Below are positions 1 through 7,136 of a stretch of DNA of 24,334 nucleotides, in pieces. The notes below the pieces were generated by a model. It did no database searches and had not been told where the DNA came from. It worked only from the letters and a program-made list of their open reading frames with translations. Position numbers and translations under genes: made by a program. The stretch is from JALYXS01 sp051003795 (lineage in GTDB: Bacteria; Acidobacteriota; Terriglobia; Bryobacterales; Bryobacteraceae). Each line of letters opens with the position of its first letter. Position 1 is the first letter of the stretch. Location: the NCBI GenBank assembly GCA_051003795.1, contig JBPCKZ010000029.1, positions 1 through 24,334 of the forward strand, in the 5' to 3' direction.

Positions 1-3
1 CAT

Positions 4-9
4 TATAAT
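4..9 (+). promoter_or_regulatory. Candidate -10 element (TATAAT)
   Basis: A perfect consensus TATAAT lies at the extreme left edge. Any -35 element would lie outside the window. If used, transcription would start near position 16 and run through the palindromic element at 50-166 into the gene at 175. This is inferred from the hexamer alone. Confidence 0.35.
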
Positions 10-49
10 GGCATCGACACCCGAAAGGAGCCATTCCTCCGGATCGCAT

Positions 50-166
50 TTGTGGCGCGGGCTCTTGCTTGCCGTGTCCACACTCGTGTGGACACGGGGT
101 TTGCGAGTGGAAAACCCTGTGACGACACGAGTGTCGGCACGGCAGGCACGAGTGCCCGCGCCACAA
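50..166. repeat. 117-bp MITE-like palindromic element
   Basis: The element starts TTGTGGCGCGGGC (50-62) and ends with its exact reverse complement, GCCCGCGCCACAA (154-166). With small gaps the inverted match extends to about 29 nt on each side (roughly 50-77 and 138-166). Inside are three smaller palindromes around a CACTCGTG/CACGAGTG core: 72-97 with perfect 11-bp arms, GACAC-GA-GTGTC, and GGCAC-GA-GTGCC. It encodes nothing convincing: an in-frame GTG at 52 opens a reading frame through it, but the residues are compositionally unlike the downstream protein. No clear target-site duplication is visible. It could be a miniature inverted-repeat transposable element or a REP/BIME-type intergenic repeat. 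Confidence 0.6.
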
Positions 167-174
167 GAAACGAT

Positions 175-1365
175 ATGCCACGACCTCAATTAGCGGCAGT
201 TACCACCGTCTATCGCAACCTGTCGCACACCCAGCACATCGTGGATCGCTTCCTCGAGGGCTACGGGTGGAACGGCACGCACCACTATCCGCCGATGGAT
301 CTGGTGGCGCTCTACGTGGATCAGATCGGCGCGGACGACCTGAGCCGCGAACGCGCCGCGCGGCATCCTCAAATGAAAATCTACCCCACCATCGCCGACG
401 CGTTGACACGCGGAACGGGTAAGCTGGCGGTGGATGGAATTGTTGTGGTGGGCGAGCACGGCAACTATCCGCGCAACGAAAGACACCAAACCAAGTATCC
501 GCGCTACGAATTCTTCCAGCATATTTTCGAGGTCTTCCGGTCCAGCAACCGCTCGGTTCCCGTGTTCAACGATAAGCACCTTTCCTGGAGTTGGGACCAC
601 GCGAAAGAAATCTACGACACGTCGCAGAAAATGGGCTTCGCGTTCATGGCGGGCTCGAGCCTGCCAGTCACGTGGCGGATTCCGTCCGTCGAGATGCCGA
701 TGGGAACGCAGATTCGCGAAGCGCTGTGCGCGTGTTACGGCGGCGTGGACAGCTACGATTTCCACGGTCTCGAAACACTCCAATGCATGGTGGAGCGGCG
801 CAAAGGCGGCGAGACAGGCGTCAAAGGGCTGCAGGCATATCGCGCCGAGAATTTCTGGAAGGCGCACGAGCAAGGCGTCTGGTCGCGCAAGTTGATGGAA
901 GCGGCGCTGTGCCGCAGCCACACGCTGAAACCGGCCCGCGCGGGATTCAACGATATTTTCCCGACGCTCGATCAGATGAAGCAGTTGGCGAAAGATCCGG
1001 TGGCCTATCATTACGAGCACGCCGATGGCTTGAAATGCACGATGATGCTGCTGAACGGGATGATCGAAGATTTCAACTTCGCGGCGGACATCCCGGGGCG
1101 GCCGCAGCCGTTCTCGACACAGATGTATCTACCGATGCCGCCCGCCCGCGCGAGCTTGGCGAATTTTTTCAGCCCGCTGGTGAACAACATGGAGCGGATG
1201 TTTTTGACGGGCAAGCCGACTTATCCCGTGGAGCGCACGCTGCTGACGACCGGGCTGACCGCCGCCGGCGTGGAGAGTCTGTACATCGGGCAGAAGCGAT
1301 ACGATACGCCGCATTTGAGCGTCAAGTATCAAGCGCCGAAGGAGTCCACCTTTTGGAGAACCTAA
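175..1365 (+). CDS. Hypothetical dehydrogenase-like protein, paralogue 1 (no leader)
   Basis: This 396-residue protein starts 'MPRPQLAAVTTVYRNLSH' and aligns along its whole length with the next gene, roughly half identical by eye. Conserved blocks include VDQ, a YPTI segment, VGEHGNYP, YPRYEFF, NDKHLS, GSSLPVT, an ERRKGGETGVK stretch and a C-terminal TPHLSV. The beta-strand-rich start followed by YPTI..AL and a GEHG block resembles Gfo/Idh/MocA-type NAD(P) oxidoreductases, but no classical GxGxxG is visible, so the assignment is tentative. ATG 175 was chosen because GTG 52 would add 41 residues translated from the palindromic repeat. Unlike its paralogue it lacks a Tat leader; the repeat lies 8 nt before the ATG, so an original N-terminus or regulatory region may have been disrupted. 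No strong Shine-Dalgarno sequence is visible. Confidence 0.6.
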   Translation: MPRPQLAAVTTVYRNLSHTQHIVDRFLEGYGWNGTHHYPPMDLVALYVDQIGADDLSRERAARHPQMKIYPTIADALTRGTGKLAVDGIVVVGEHGNYPRNERHQTKYPRYEFFQHIFEVFRSSNRSVPVFNDKHLSWSWDHAKEIYDTSQKMGFAFMAGSSLPVTWRIPSVEMPMGTQIREALCACYGGVDSYDFHGLETLQCMVERRKGGETGVKGLQAYRAENFWKAHEQGVWSRKLMEAALCRSHTLKPARAGFNDIFPTLDQMKQLAKDPVAYHYEHADGLKCTMMLLNGMIEDFNFAADIPGRPQPFSTQMYLPMPPARASLANFFSPLVNNMERMFLTGKPTYPVERTLLTTGLTAAGVESLYIGQKRYDTPHLSVKYQAPKESTFWRT

Positions 1366-2597
1366 AATCATCCCTAACCCGGCGCGAATTTATCGGCTCC
1401 GTTGCGGCCGCTCCCCTCCTCGCCCAACGCCAGCCGAAGCGCATCGCGATCGTCACCACCATCTACAAATACCTCTCACACGGCCAGCACATCGGCGATC
1501 GTTTCCTCGTCGGCTATCCGCACAATGGCGAATGGCATCACCCGGACATGAAGGTCGTCTCCCTCTATGTCGACCAAAAGCCCGAGGGCGACCTTAGCGC
1601 CGAACGCGCTCAGGAATTCGGCTTCAAGGTTTATCCAACAATCGCCGAGGCGTTGCGTTGCGGCGGCAACCGTCTCGCCGTCGATGCCGTGTTGATCGTC
1701 GGCGAGCATGGAAATTATCCGTTAAACGAGAAAGGCCAGATCCTTTACCCGCGCTACGAATTCTTCAAGCAATGCACCGACGTGTTCGAGAAAGACGGGC
1801 GCGTCGCGCCGGTATATAACGACAAGCACCTCTCCTACAGCTTCGAAAAAGCCAGGGCTATGGTCGATTCGTCGAAGCGCATGCGCTTCCCCATGCTGGG
1901 CGGTTCTTCGCTTCCCGTCACTTTCCGCCTGCCCGACATGGAACTGCCTCTGAACTGCGAGATCGAAGACGCCCTGATGGTCGGTAATGGCGGTTCGGAC
2001 CCGATGGACTTCCACGCGCTCGAAGCCATGCAGTGCATGTTGGAGCGACGCAAGGGCGGTGAGACGGGCGTGAAAGCCGTTCAGATGATCGAAGGCGAAG
2101 CGGTGTGGAACGACCCGCGCTGGTCGAAAGAGCTGCTGATCTCGGCGCTTTCACGCAGCGACAGCCCGCAAGGCATGACCGTCGAGGACGGGCGGACGGA
2201 AGGTTTGGTCGCTTCCGGGCAGCTTCCCAAGATCGTGCGAAATCCGGCGGCTTACATCATTGAATATCGCGATGGGCTGAAAGCGACCCTTTTGATGCTG
2301 AATGGAGCGCTGCTCGATTTCAATTTCGCCGCGCGTGTGAAAGGCAAGGGCGTGCAATCGACGCAGTTCTTTCTGACGCCGGTGCCGAACGTAACCTACT
2401 CCGCGTGTCTGGTAAACAAGATCGAGCGGATGTTCGCGACCAACGTGGCGCCTTATCCGATCGAGCGAACGTTGATCGTGAGCGGAATGCTCGAGAGTTG
2501 TCTGACGTCGAAAGTTCAAGATCACAAGCGGCTGGAAACCCCGCATTTGAGCGTGACCTACCGGCCCCCGGCAACGTCGCAATATTGCAGGACATAA
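1353..2597 (+). CDS. Hypothetical dehydrogenase-like protein, paralogue 2, Tat leader
   Basis: The 414-residue product starts at TTG 1353. GAAGGAG (1338-1344) sits 8 nt upstream, and the start overlaps the end of the preceding gene by 13 nt, so translational coupling is likely. Residues 8-20 read L-T-R-R-E-F-I-G-S-V-A-A-A, a twin-arginine motif followed by a short hydrophobic stretch, so export of a folded, possibly cofactor-bearing enzyme is plausible. The remainder matches paralogue 1 (VVSLYVDQ, VYPTIAEAL, VGEHGNYP, NDKHLSY, GGSSLPVTFR, ERRKGGETGVK). A distant relation to Gfo/Idh/MocA oxidoreductases is suggested by the overall pattern but not shown by a clear nucleotide-binding motif. The same reading frame stays open far upstream (from 591), but that part is antiparalogous noise inside gene 1. 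Confidence 0.65.
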   Translation: MENLKSSLTRREFIGSVAAAPLLAQRQPKRIAIVTTIYKYLSHGQHIGDRFLVGYPHNGEWHHPDMKVVSLYVDQKPEGDLSAERAQEFGFKVYPTIAEALRCGGNRLAVDAVLIVGEHGNYPLNEKGQILYPRYEFFKQCTDVFEKDGRVAPVYNDKHLSYSFEKARAMVDSSKRMRFPMLGGSSLPVTFRLPDMELPLNCEIEDALMVGNGGSDPMDFHALEAMQCMLERRKGGETGVKAVQMIEGEAVWNDPRWSKELLISALSRSDSPQGMTVEDGRTEGLVASGQLPKIVRNPAAYIIEYRDGLKATLLMLNGALLDFNFAARVKGKGVQSTQFFLTPVPNVTYSACLVNKIERMFATNVAPYPIERTLIVSGMLESCLTSKVQDHKRLETPHLSVTYRPPATSQYCRT

Positions 2598-2603
2598 TGC
2601 GGC

Positions 2604-2621
2604 GCGCACTCCTGCGTGCGC
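2604..2621. terminator. Hairpin between convergent genes, possible bidirectional terminator
   Basis: GCGCAC (2604-2609) and GTGCGC (2616-2621) pair around a 6-nt loop in the 28-bp gap between two convergent genes. No U-run follows on either strand. The sequence ends in GCGCCACA, which resembles the terminal repeat of the element at 50-166, so it may instead be a fragment of the same palindromic family. Confidence 0.35.
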
Positions 2622-2625
2622 CACA

Positions 2626-3942
2626 TCAGCCGGCAAGCAGCAGATGAATGTCCATGACGTTCGTGTTTGTCGGCCCGGTGACGATTAAATCGTCCAACGC
2701 CTTGAAGAAGAGATAAGAATCGTGATCCGCCAGCGCGCGTTGTGGCGCCATGCCCAGTTTTTCCGCGCGCGCAGCGGTGTGGCCGTCGGCAATGGCGCCC
2801 GCGGCGTCGGTCGGCCCATCCGAGCCATCCGTGCCCGCGCTTAAAACTACAACATTCGGCAGCCCCGCTATATCGATAGCCGCCGCCAAAACAAACTCCT
2901 GATTGCGTCCGCCTTTTCCATTCCCGCTCATGGTGACCGTGGTCTCGCCTCCGGTGACGATGCAGGCTGGCGGCTTGATCGGATTGCCGGAATGGCGGAT
3001 TTCCTTGGCGATTGCGGCGTGCATGCGCGCAATATCGCGGGTCTCTCCTTCGACGAAGCTCGACAGCAGCATCGTGCGATAGCCCAGCATTTTCGCGTGC
3101 GCAACGGCAGCTTCGAGCGCCTGCCGGTTGCTCCCGACAATAACGTTTTGCGTGCGCTCGACCAGCTTTGGCGTTTCGGGAAGCAGGCCTCGCTCGCCCG
3201 CTTCGATGCGTTCGCGCACACTGGCCGCGATCTTATTCCAAATCCCGTACTTCTCCAGAACGTTCCGCGCCGATTGATAGGTCGATGCATCGGGAGCGGT
3301 CGGTCCCGACCCGATTACATCCGGATCGTCGCCGATCACATCCGAAAGCATCAGCCCGATCACCGTCGCCGGGGACGCGAGGCGCGATAGCTGTCCGCCC
3401 TTGATGCGCGAAATGTGCTTCCGCACGGCGTTGATCTCGTGAATGTTCGCTCCGCTATCGAGCAGCAATTGCGTGGCTTGCTGTTTTTCCCTCAGCGTGA
3501 CCGGCTCCGCTGGAAGCGGCAATAGAGCGGAAGCGCCGCCCGAGATCAAGCAGATCAGCAAATCGCGCTCGCCCGCCGCGGATGCGATTTCCGCGATCCG
3601 CCGCGCGCCGTTCTCCCCGTTCGAGTCCGGAACGGGATGGCCGCATTCGTTCAACTCGATGCGGCGCAGCTTGCTCACGTGTCCATACTTAACGTTAATG
3701 AGGCCAGACCGCATGCGCGCGCCAAGAACCCGCTCGACCGCATAAGCCATGGCCGCGCCCGCCTTCCCCGCTCCCACGACAAAGATGTTTTCAAAACGCC
3801 CGAGCGGATACCGCGCGCGCCCCGCGATCAAAGTGCCGTTAACCAATTGGAGGTGGCGGCGCACCGCATCGGCCGGGTCGGCCGCTTTCAGGGCCGCCCG
3901 AAAAATCGCGAGCGCGTGACGGCGCAATTGGGCTTCGCTCAC
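2626..3942 (-). CDS. Glycerate 2-kinase (DUF4147/MOFRL family)
   Basis: This 438-residue protein matches the bacterial D-glycerate 2-kinase family (GckA/TtuD type), which phosphorylates D-glycerate to 2-phosphoglycerate in the cytoplasm. The N-terminal DUF4147 domain shows VVGAGKAG (residues 55-62), a VPD segment (104-106), LISGGASALL (132-141) and NAVRKHIS..KGG (171-183). The C-terminal MOFRL part shows GGETTV (331-336), GKGGRNQE (342-349) and SAGTDGSDGPTDAAGA (368-383), ending TGPTNTNVMDIHLLL. Length is usual for the family. The GTG start (3942-3940) overlaps the stop of the shikimate kinase gene as GTGA, implying translational coupling. It is the last gene of the minus-strand operon that begins with the antitoxin near 5120. 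Confidence 0.9.
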   Translation of the reverse strand: MSEAQLRRHALAIFRAALKAADPADAVRRHLQLVNGTLIAGRARYPLGRFENIFVVGAGKAGAAMAYAVERVLGARMRSGLINVKYGHVSKLRRIELNECGHPVPDSNGENGARRIAEIASAAGERDLLICLISGGASALLPLPAEPVTLREKQQATQLLLDSGANIHEINAVRKHISRIKGGQLSRLASPATVIGLMLSDVIGDDPDVIGSGPTAPDASTYQSARNVLEKYGIWNKIAASVRERIEAGERGLLPETPKLVERTQNVIVGSNRQALEAAVAHAKMLGYRTMLLSSFVEGETRDIARMHAAIAKEIRHSGNPIKPPACIVTGGETTVTMSGNGKGGRNQEFVLAAAIDIAGLPNVVVLSAGTDGSDGPTDAAGAIADGHTAARAEKLGMAPQRALADHDSYLFFKALDDLIVTGPTNTNVMDIHLLLAG

Positions 3943-4469
3943 TGAAACAGCGCCAGGCCAAGCACGGACTCGACGGTCTCCGCCGGATCATCGGCGGTTG
4001 CCTCGATATGGAAATCCGCCAGGCGATACTGTTCCCACCGGTCTCTATAAAGCTTCTCGAGCGCGATGGGATCGCGCGCCAATGGACGCGAAATATTATT
4101 CGCGATCCGGCGCCGGATCGTCTCGAACGGGCAATCGAGCCACACGCTCACGCCGTTGTCGCTCAACAGCGCATAATTGTCCGGCTGCACAAACGCCCCT
4201 CCCCCCAGCGCTAAAACCGCGGGCATGCCGCATTCAATGCGGCGCACCCGCGCGCGGATTGCGGCCGTTTCGATTCTGCGGAATTCCGGCTCGCCGCGCG
4301 TTTCGAAAATTTGCGCGATCGAAATCCGCTCGCTCGCCTCGATGTCTTCATCCACGTCGAAAAATTTCCAGCCGATGCGCTCGGCCAGGAGCCGTCCCAC
4401 CGTAGTTTTCCCGCTGCCCATGAACCCGACCAGGTAAATCCCCGGGGTTCGCTTGAGCTTCAGAATCAT
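3939..4469 (-). CDS. aroK: Shikimate kinase
   Basis: The 176-residue protein has the full shikimate kinase signature: Walker A GFMGSGKT (residues 15-22), DVDED (38-42) for shikimate and Mg binding, EFRRIE (62-67), GGG (89-91), the lid SRPL (127-130), and R..W.QY near 142-148. It would phosphorylate shikimate to shikimate 3-phosphate in the chorismate pathway. ATG 4469 follows the Doc toxin stop by 7 nt, and the 3' end overlaps the glycerate kinase start (GTGA). There is no obvious strong Shine-Dalgarno sequence. No other aromatic pathway gene is nearby; its place behind a toxin-antitoxin pair is unusual. AroK versus AroL cannot be separated by eye, and other small P-loop kinases are unlikely given the GGG and lid motifs. 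Confidence 0.92.
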   Translation of the reverse strand: MILKLKRTPGIYLVGFMGSGKTTVGRLLAERIGWKFFDVDEDIEASERISIAQIFETRGEPEFRRIETAAIRARVRRIECGMPAVLALGGGAFVQPDNYALLSDNGVSVWLDCPFETIRRRIANNISRPLARDPIALEKLYRDRWEQYRLADFHIEATADDPAETVESVLGLALFQ

Positions 4470-4476
4470 CGGATAA

Positions 4477-4881
4477 TTACTTTATCAAAGCCCCTGAGAC
4501 GATACTCCGCGCGATCCACTCCTCCAATTGCTCCTCCTCGAGCGATCCCGCCGCGAGTGCCAGCATGGTGAGCGCCACGTCCACTTGCGGAGCCTTGAAG
4601 CGGCAACCATTGCGCGCCAGGAAAACAGCCATCACGACGAAGGCGGTCCGCTTATTGCCATCGACAAACGGGTGGTTGCGCACGATGCCGCCCGCATACG
4701 CCGCCGCGAGCCGCGAAAGAGGAGGATCGTCTTCGTAATTAAATATCTGCCGCGGCCGCGCCAGCGCCGATTCGAGCAGATTCCGGTCGCGAAGCCCCGA
4801 CGACCCCCCGTGCTCTTTCAGTTGTTGTTGGTGGATGGCGAGCACCGTCGCCCAAGCGACCCAGACCGGCTCCGGAATCAC
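4477..4881 (-). CDS. doc: Doc-family toxin (Fic fold, death-on-curing)
   Basis: This 134-residue all-helical protein carries the complete Fic/Doc motif HPFVDGNKR (residues 70-78), with an RDRNLLESAL segment at 31-40 typical of the family. Phage P1 Doc phosphorylates elongation factor Tu and stops translation; the same activity is expected here by homology. The GTG start (4881-4879) overlaps the antitoxin stop as GTGA, the usual tight coupling in type II toxin-antitoxin operons. Size matches chromosomal Doc proteins (about 120-135 residues). No inactivating change is visible in the motif, so the toxin is probably functional. Confidence 0.9.
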   Translation of the reverse strand: MIPEPVWVAWATVLAIHQQQLKEHGGSSGLRDRNLLESALARPRQIFNYEDDPPLSRLAAAYAGGIVRNHPFVDGNKRTAFVVMAVFLARNGCRFKAPQVDVALTMLALAAGSLEEEQLEEWIARSIVSGALIK

Positions 4882-5120
4882 TTGGCGAGTTGATGCAACG
4901 CGTCTTTATACTCGTCCATGATTCCGGTGGCGAGTTGCATCTGCTTCTCGAACTCCGGATCGTAGCGGGTGATGAGAAGACCTTCCGGAGACTCGGTCAG
5001 AAATAGCATATCGCCCTTCCGCACCTTCAAATTGGCAAGAGCCTCTTTGGGCAGTACCACGCCCACCGAATTTCCGATTGTCGAAACCTTTAAAGTCATC
5101 ATCCCATTCAGTTCCCACAT
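4878..5120 (-). CDS. AbrB/MazE-type antitoxin to Doc
   Basis: This short protein (80 residues from ATG 5120) has the AbrB/SpoVT swapped-hairpin pattern: LKVSTIGNSVGVVLPKEAL, then a KVRKGD turn and a beta strand ending about residue 52. A charged helical tail (residues 54-80) probably wraps the toxin. Its N-terminal domain should bind the operon promoter and autoregulate it. Start choice is uncertain: a TATAAC hexamer on this strand (5128-5123) would put transcription start near 5116, downstream of ATG 5120, so the tandem ATGs at 5102 and 5099 ('MMTLKVST') are the more natural starts. It overlaps doc by GTGA. Confidence 0.82.
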   Translation of the reverse strand: MWELNGMMTLKVSTIGNSVGVVLPKEALANLKVRKGDMLFLTESPEGLLITRYDPEFEKQMQLATGIMDEYKDALHQLAK

Positions 5121-5122
5121 CC

Positions 5123-5128
5123 GTTATA
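5123..5128 (-). promoter_or_regulatory. Candidate -10 (TATAAC) of the antitoxin operon
   Basis: On the minus strand TATAAC is preceded by TGTGT, giving an extended -10 character. No good -35 element is visible. It lies in the 36-bp gap shared with the opposite operon and would serve antitoxin, doc, aroK and glycerate kinase. Confidence 0.4.
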
Positions 5129-5144
5129 ACACACATTTCGAGTT

Positions 5145-5150
5145 TACACT
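5145..5150 (+). promoter_or_regulatory. Candidate -10 (TACACT) of the SGNH/ligase operon
   Basis: TACACT ends 6 nt before ATG 5157, so the predicted transcription start falls on or next to the start codon. No Shine-Dalgarno sequence precedes the ATG. Both facts fit a leaderless mRNA. The site is within 25 bp of the opposing antitoxin -10. Confidence 0.4.
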
Positions 5151-5156
5151 ATTCCT

Positions 5157-6407
5157 ATGACATTCCGCCGTTTTTTGCTCTTCGCATTGAGCGTAACCGC
5201 GCTCTGTTCCGGTGAAGACGGCTTTTATCTGAAAAACGGCGATCGCGTGGTCTTCTACGGCGATTCCATCACGGACCAGCGCCTCTACACCACATTCACC
5301 GAAACTTATGTTCTGACACGATTCCCGGAATTGCGCGTCGGGTTCATTCATTCCGGGTGGGGCGGCGATCGCGTCAGCGGCGGCGGCGGCGGCCCCGTCG
5401 ATCTCCGCTTGCAACGCGACGTCCTGGCCTACCGGCCGACCGTCATGACCATCATGCTCGGCATGAACGACGGCGGTTATCGCGCGTTCGATACAAAGTT
5501 ATTCGACACGTTCTCCGCCGGCTACGCGCACATCGTCGACACGGTCAGGAGCGCCCTGCCCGACATCCGCATCACCGTCATTGAGCCTTCGCCTTTTGAC
5601 GACTATACCCGGCCTCCCAAGTTCGACGGCGGTTATAACGCCGTTTTAGTGCGCTACGCCCACTTCATTTCGTCGCTGGCACAGCGCGACCGCCTTGCCG
5701 AGGCCGACCTGAACGCGCCGGTCGTCAGAATGCTTCTGAAAGCCAAGCAGGCCGATCCCGAACTGGCGCAAAAGATTCTTCCCGATCGCGTTCACCCCGG
5801 CCCAGCCGGTCATCTCATCATGGCCGAAGCCTTGCTCAAGGCCTGGAATGCGCCGTCGATCGTAACCTCCGTCGAGATCGACGCGCGCGGCCAGGGCAAG
5901 ATCGACCGGCACTCCAATACGGACCTCAGCGATCTCAAAGTGGGTGACCCGATCTCCTGGACACAGTTGGACCACGCGCTCCCCATGCCCGTCGATATGA
6001 AGGACCCAACGGTCGCTTTGGCGATCCGCTCGTCGGATTTCATCGATGCGCTCGACCAGGAGATGCTGAAAATTTTGAACCTGCCCGGCGCTAAGTACTC
6101 GCTGAAGATCGACGGAATGGATGCTGGAACTTTCACCAAGGAAGAGCTGGCGAGCGGCATCAACCTGACGACCCTGCCGACGCCCATGATGCAGCAGGCC
6201 GCGAGCGTGCACGCTTTGACCCTGAAGCGCGGCAACGTTCACAACGTGCGGTGGCGCATGATCCAGGTTCCGTTACAGGATGAAAATATCCTGAGCACGG
6301 ACGCGGCGATTGCCGCGCTGGACGATGTCGATATCGATCTGATGATCGAGCAAAGAGCGGCGGCCCAGCCCATTCCCCGCCACTATGAGCTGAGTGCCGC
6401 CCAATAG
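5157..6407 (+). CDS. Secreted SGNH/GDSL hydrolase
   Basis: The 416-residue protein begins with a Sec-type signal peptide (residues 1-18; hydrophobic LLFALSVTAL then C-S-G). The SGNH blocks follow: GDSITD (35-40, nucleophile Ser37), GWGGDR (67-72, block II Gly), GMND (102-105, block III Asn) and DRVHPGPAGH (210-219, Asp210/His213). This supports an esterase or acetyl-esterase acting outside the cytoplasm, perhaps on a carbohydrate or ester-modified compound. The C-terminal 180 residues form an extra segment common in SGNH proteins from this phylum, with no motif I can name. It is the first gene of a run of six with gaps of 10 nt or less, so it probably shares a transcript with the ligase genes. 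The substrate cannot be predicted. Confidence 0.85.
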   Translation: MTFRRFLLFALSVTALCSGEDGFYLKNGDRVVFYGDSITDQRLYTTFTETYVLTRFPELRVGFIHSGWGGDRVSGGGGGPVDLRLQRDVLAYRPTVMTIMLGMNDGGYRAFDTKLFDTFSAGYAHIVDTVRSALPDIRITVIEPSPFDDYTRPPKFDGGYNAVLVRYAHFISSLAQRDRLAEADLNAPVVRMLLKAKQADPELAQKILPDRVHPGPAGHLIMAEALLKAWNAPSIVTSVEIDARGQGKIDRHSNTDLSDLKVGDPISWTQLDHALPMPVDMKDPTVALAIRSSDFIDALDQEMLKILNLPGAKYSLKIDGMDAGTFTKEELASGINLTTLPTPMMQQAASVHALTLKRGNVHNVRWRMIQVPLQDENILSTDAAIAALDDVDIDLMIEQRAAAQPIPRHYELSAAQ

Positions 6408-6412
6408 CCGCT

Positions 6413-7126
6413 ATGAATCGCGAATATCACAAGTGGTACAGCGAGCGTCTCGATCGCGATATGGAACTGCTGGTCTTCGGTCATGCGGGCGTGCCGATGC
6501 TCGTGTTTCCGACCTCAATGGGCACGTTCTACGAATATGAAACGCGCGGGATGATCGGCGCCACCGCGAACAAGTATGAGCAAGGCGAGCTGCAAGCGTT
6601 CTGCGTCGGGAGCGTGGATTCGGAAAGCTGGTATAACCGCCACATTCATCCGCGCGACCGCGTGCTGCGCCACATGCAATATGAGAGCTACGTTTTAAAC
6701 GAAGTGTTGCCGCTGATGCGCGCGCGTAGCCGGTCGGATCGCATGGCCGTCACCGGCTGCAGCTTCGGCGGTTATCATGCGATGAACATCGCGCTCAGGC
6801 ATCCCGATGTCTTCACCGATTGCATCGCCATGGGCGGCGCCTACGATATCCACCAGTTCCTGAACGGCTACTACGACGAAAATTGCTACTTTAACTGTCC
6901 GCCCGACTATCTGCAAAAGACGAATGACGGCTGGTATCTCGACCAATACCGCGCGGATCGTCGGTATGTGCTCGCGACGGGCGACCATGACATGTGCCTT
7001 GGCGAGAATTACCGTCTGGCGGGCATCATGGGATCCAAGGGAATCCCGCACTGGCTGGATGTTTGGGGCGATAATACCGGCCACGATTGGCAGTGGTGGC
7101 AGCGCATGGCTGTGAAATACTTTTAG
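6413..7126 (+). CDS. Alpha/beta hydrolase, putative esterase
   Basis: This 237-residue protein has no signal peptide. It contains a nucleophile elbow G-C-S-F-G-G (residues 115-120, Ser117), a candidate acid in ATGDHD (188-193) and a catalytic histidine in TGHDWQWW (222-229). This fits the compact 'putative esterase' group related to esterase D and feruloyl/antigen-85-like folds. The start ATG is 5 nt after the SGNH gene stop. The next gene, an ATP-grasp ligase, starts 10 nt after its stop, so it belongs to the amidoligase operon. A role in releasing or trimming an ester or amide product is inference. It could also act as an acyltransferase or a peptidase. Confidence 0.8.
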   Translation: MNREYHKWYSERLDRDMELLVFGHAGVPMLVFPTSMGTFYEYETRGMIGATANKYEQGELQAFCVGSVDSESWYNRHIHPRDRVLRHMQYESYVLNEVLPLMRARSRSDRMAVTGCSFGGYHAMNIALRHPDVFTDCIAMGGAYDIHQFLNGYYDENCYFNCPPDYLQKTNDGWYLDQYRADRRYVLATGDHDMCLGENYRLAGIMGSKGIPHWLDVWGDNTGHDWQWWQRMAVKYF

Positions 7127-7136
7127 TGGGCGATCC

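Noticed and set aside
83..156. CRISPR-like or multiple operator array from the repeated CACTCGTG cores
   Set aside because: Only three unequal palindromes, no regular spacers, and all are contained within one inverted-repeat element.
52..174. N-terminal extension of paralogue 1 from GTG 52
   Set aside because: It is translated from the palindromic repeat, has no counterpart in the paralogue, and has no ribosome-binding site.
190..1020. 276-codon frame on the minus strand
   Set aside because: It lies fully antisense to a gene supported by a paralogue; the arginine- and valine-rich residues show no motif and look like codon-bias shadow.
591..1352. Upstream part of the long plus-strand frame that ends at 2597
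   Set aside because: This part lies in another frame of paralogue 1; the real start is TTG 1353 with a Shine-Dalgarno site.
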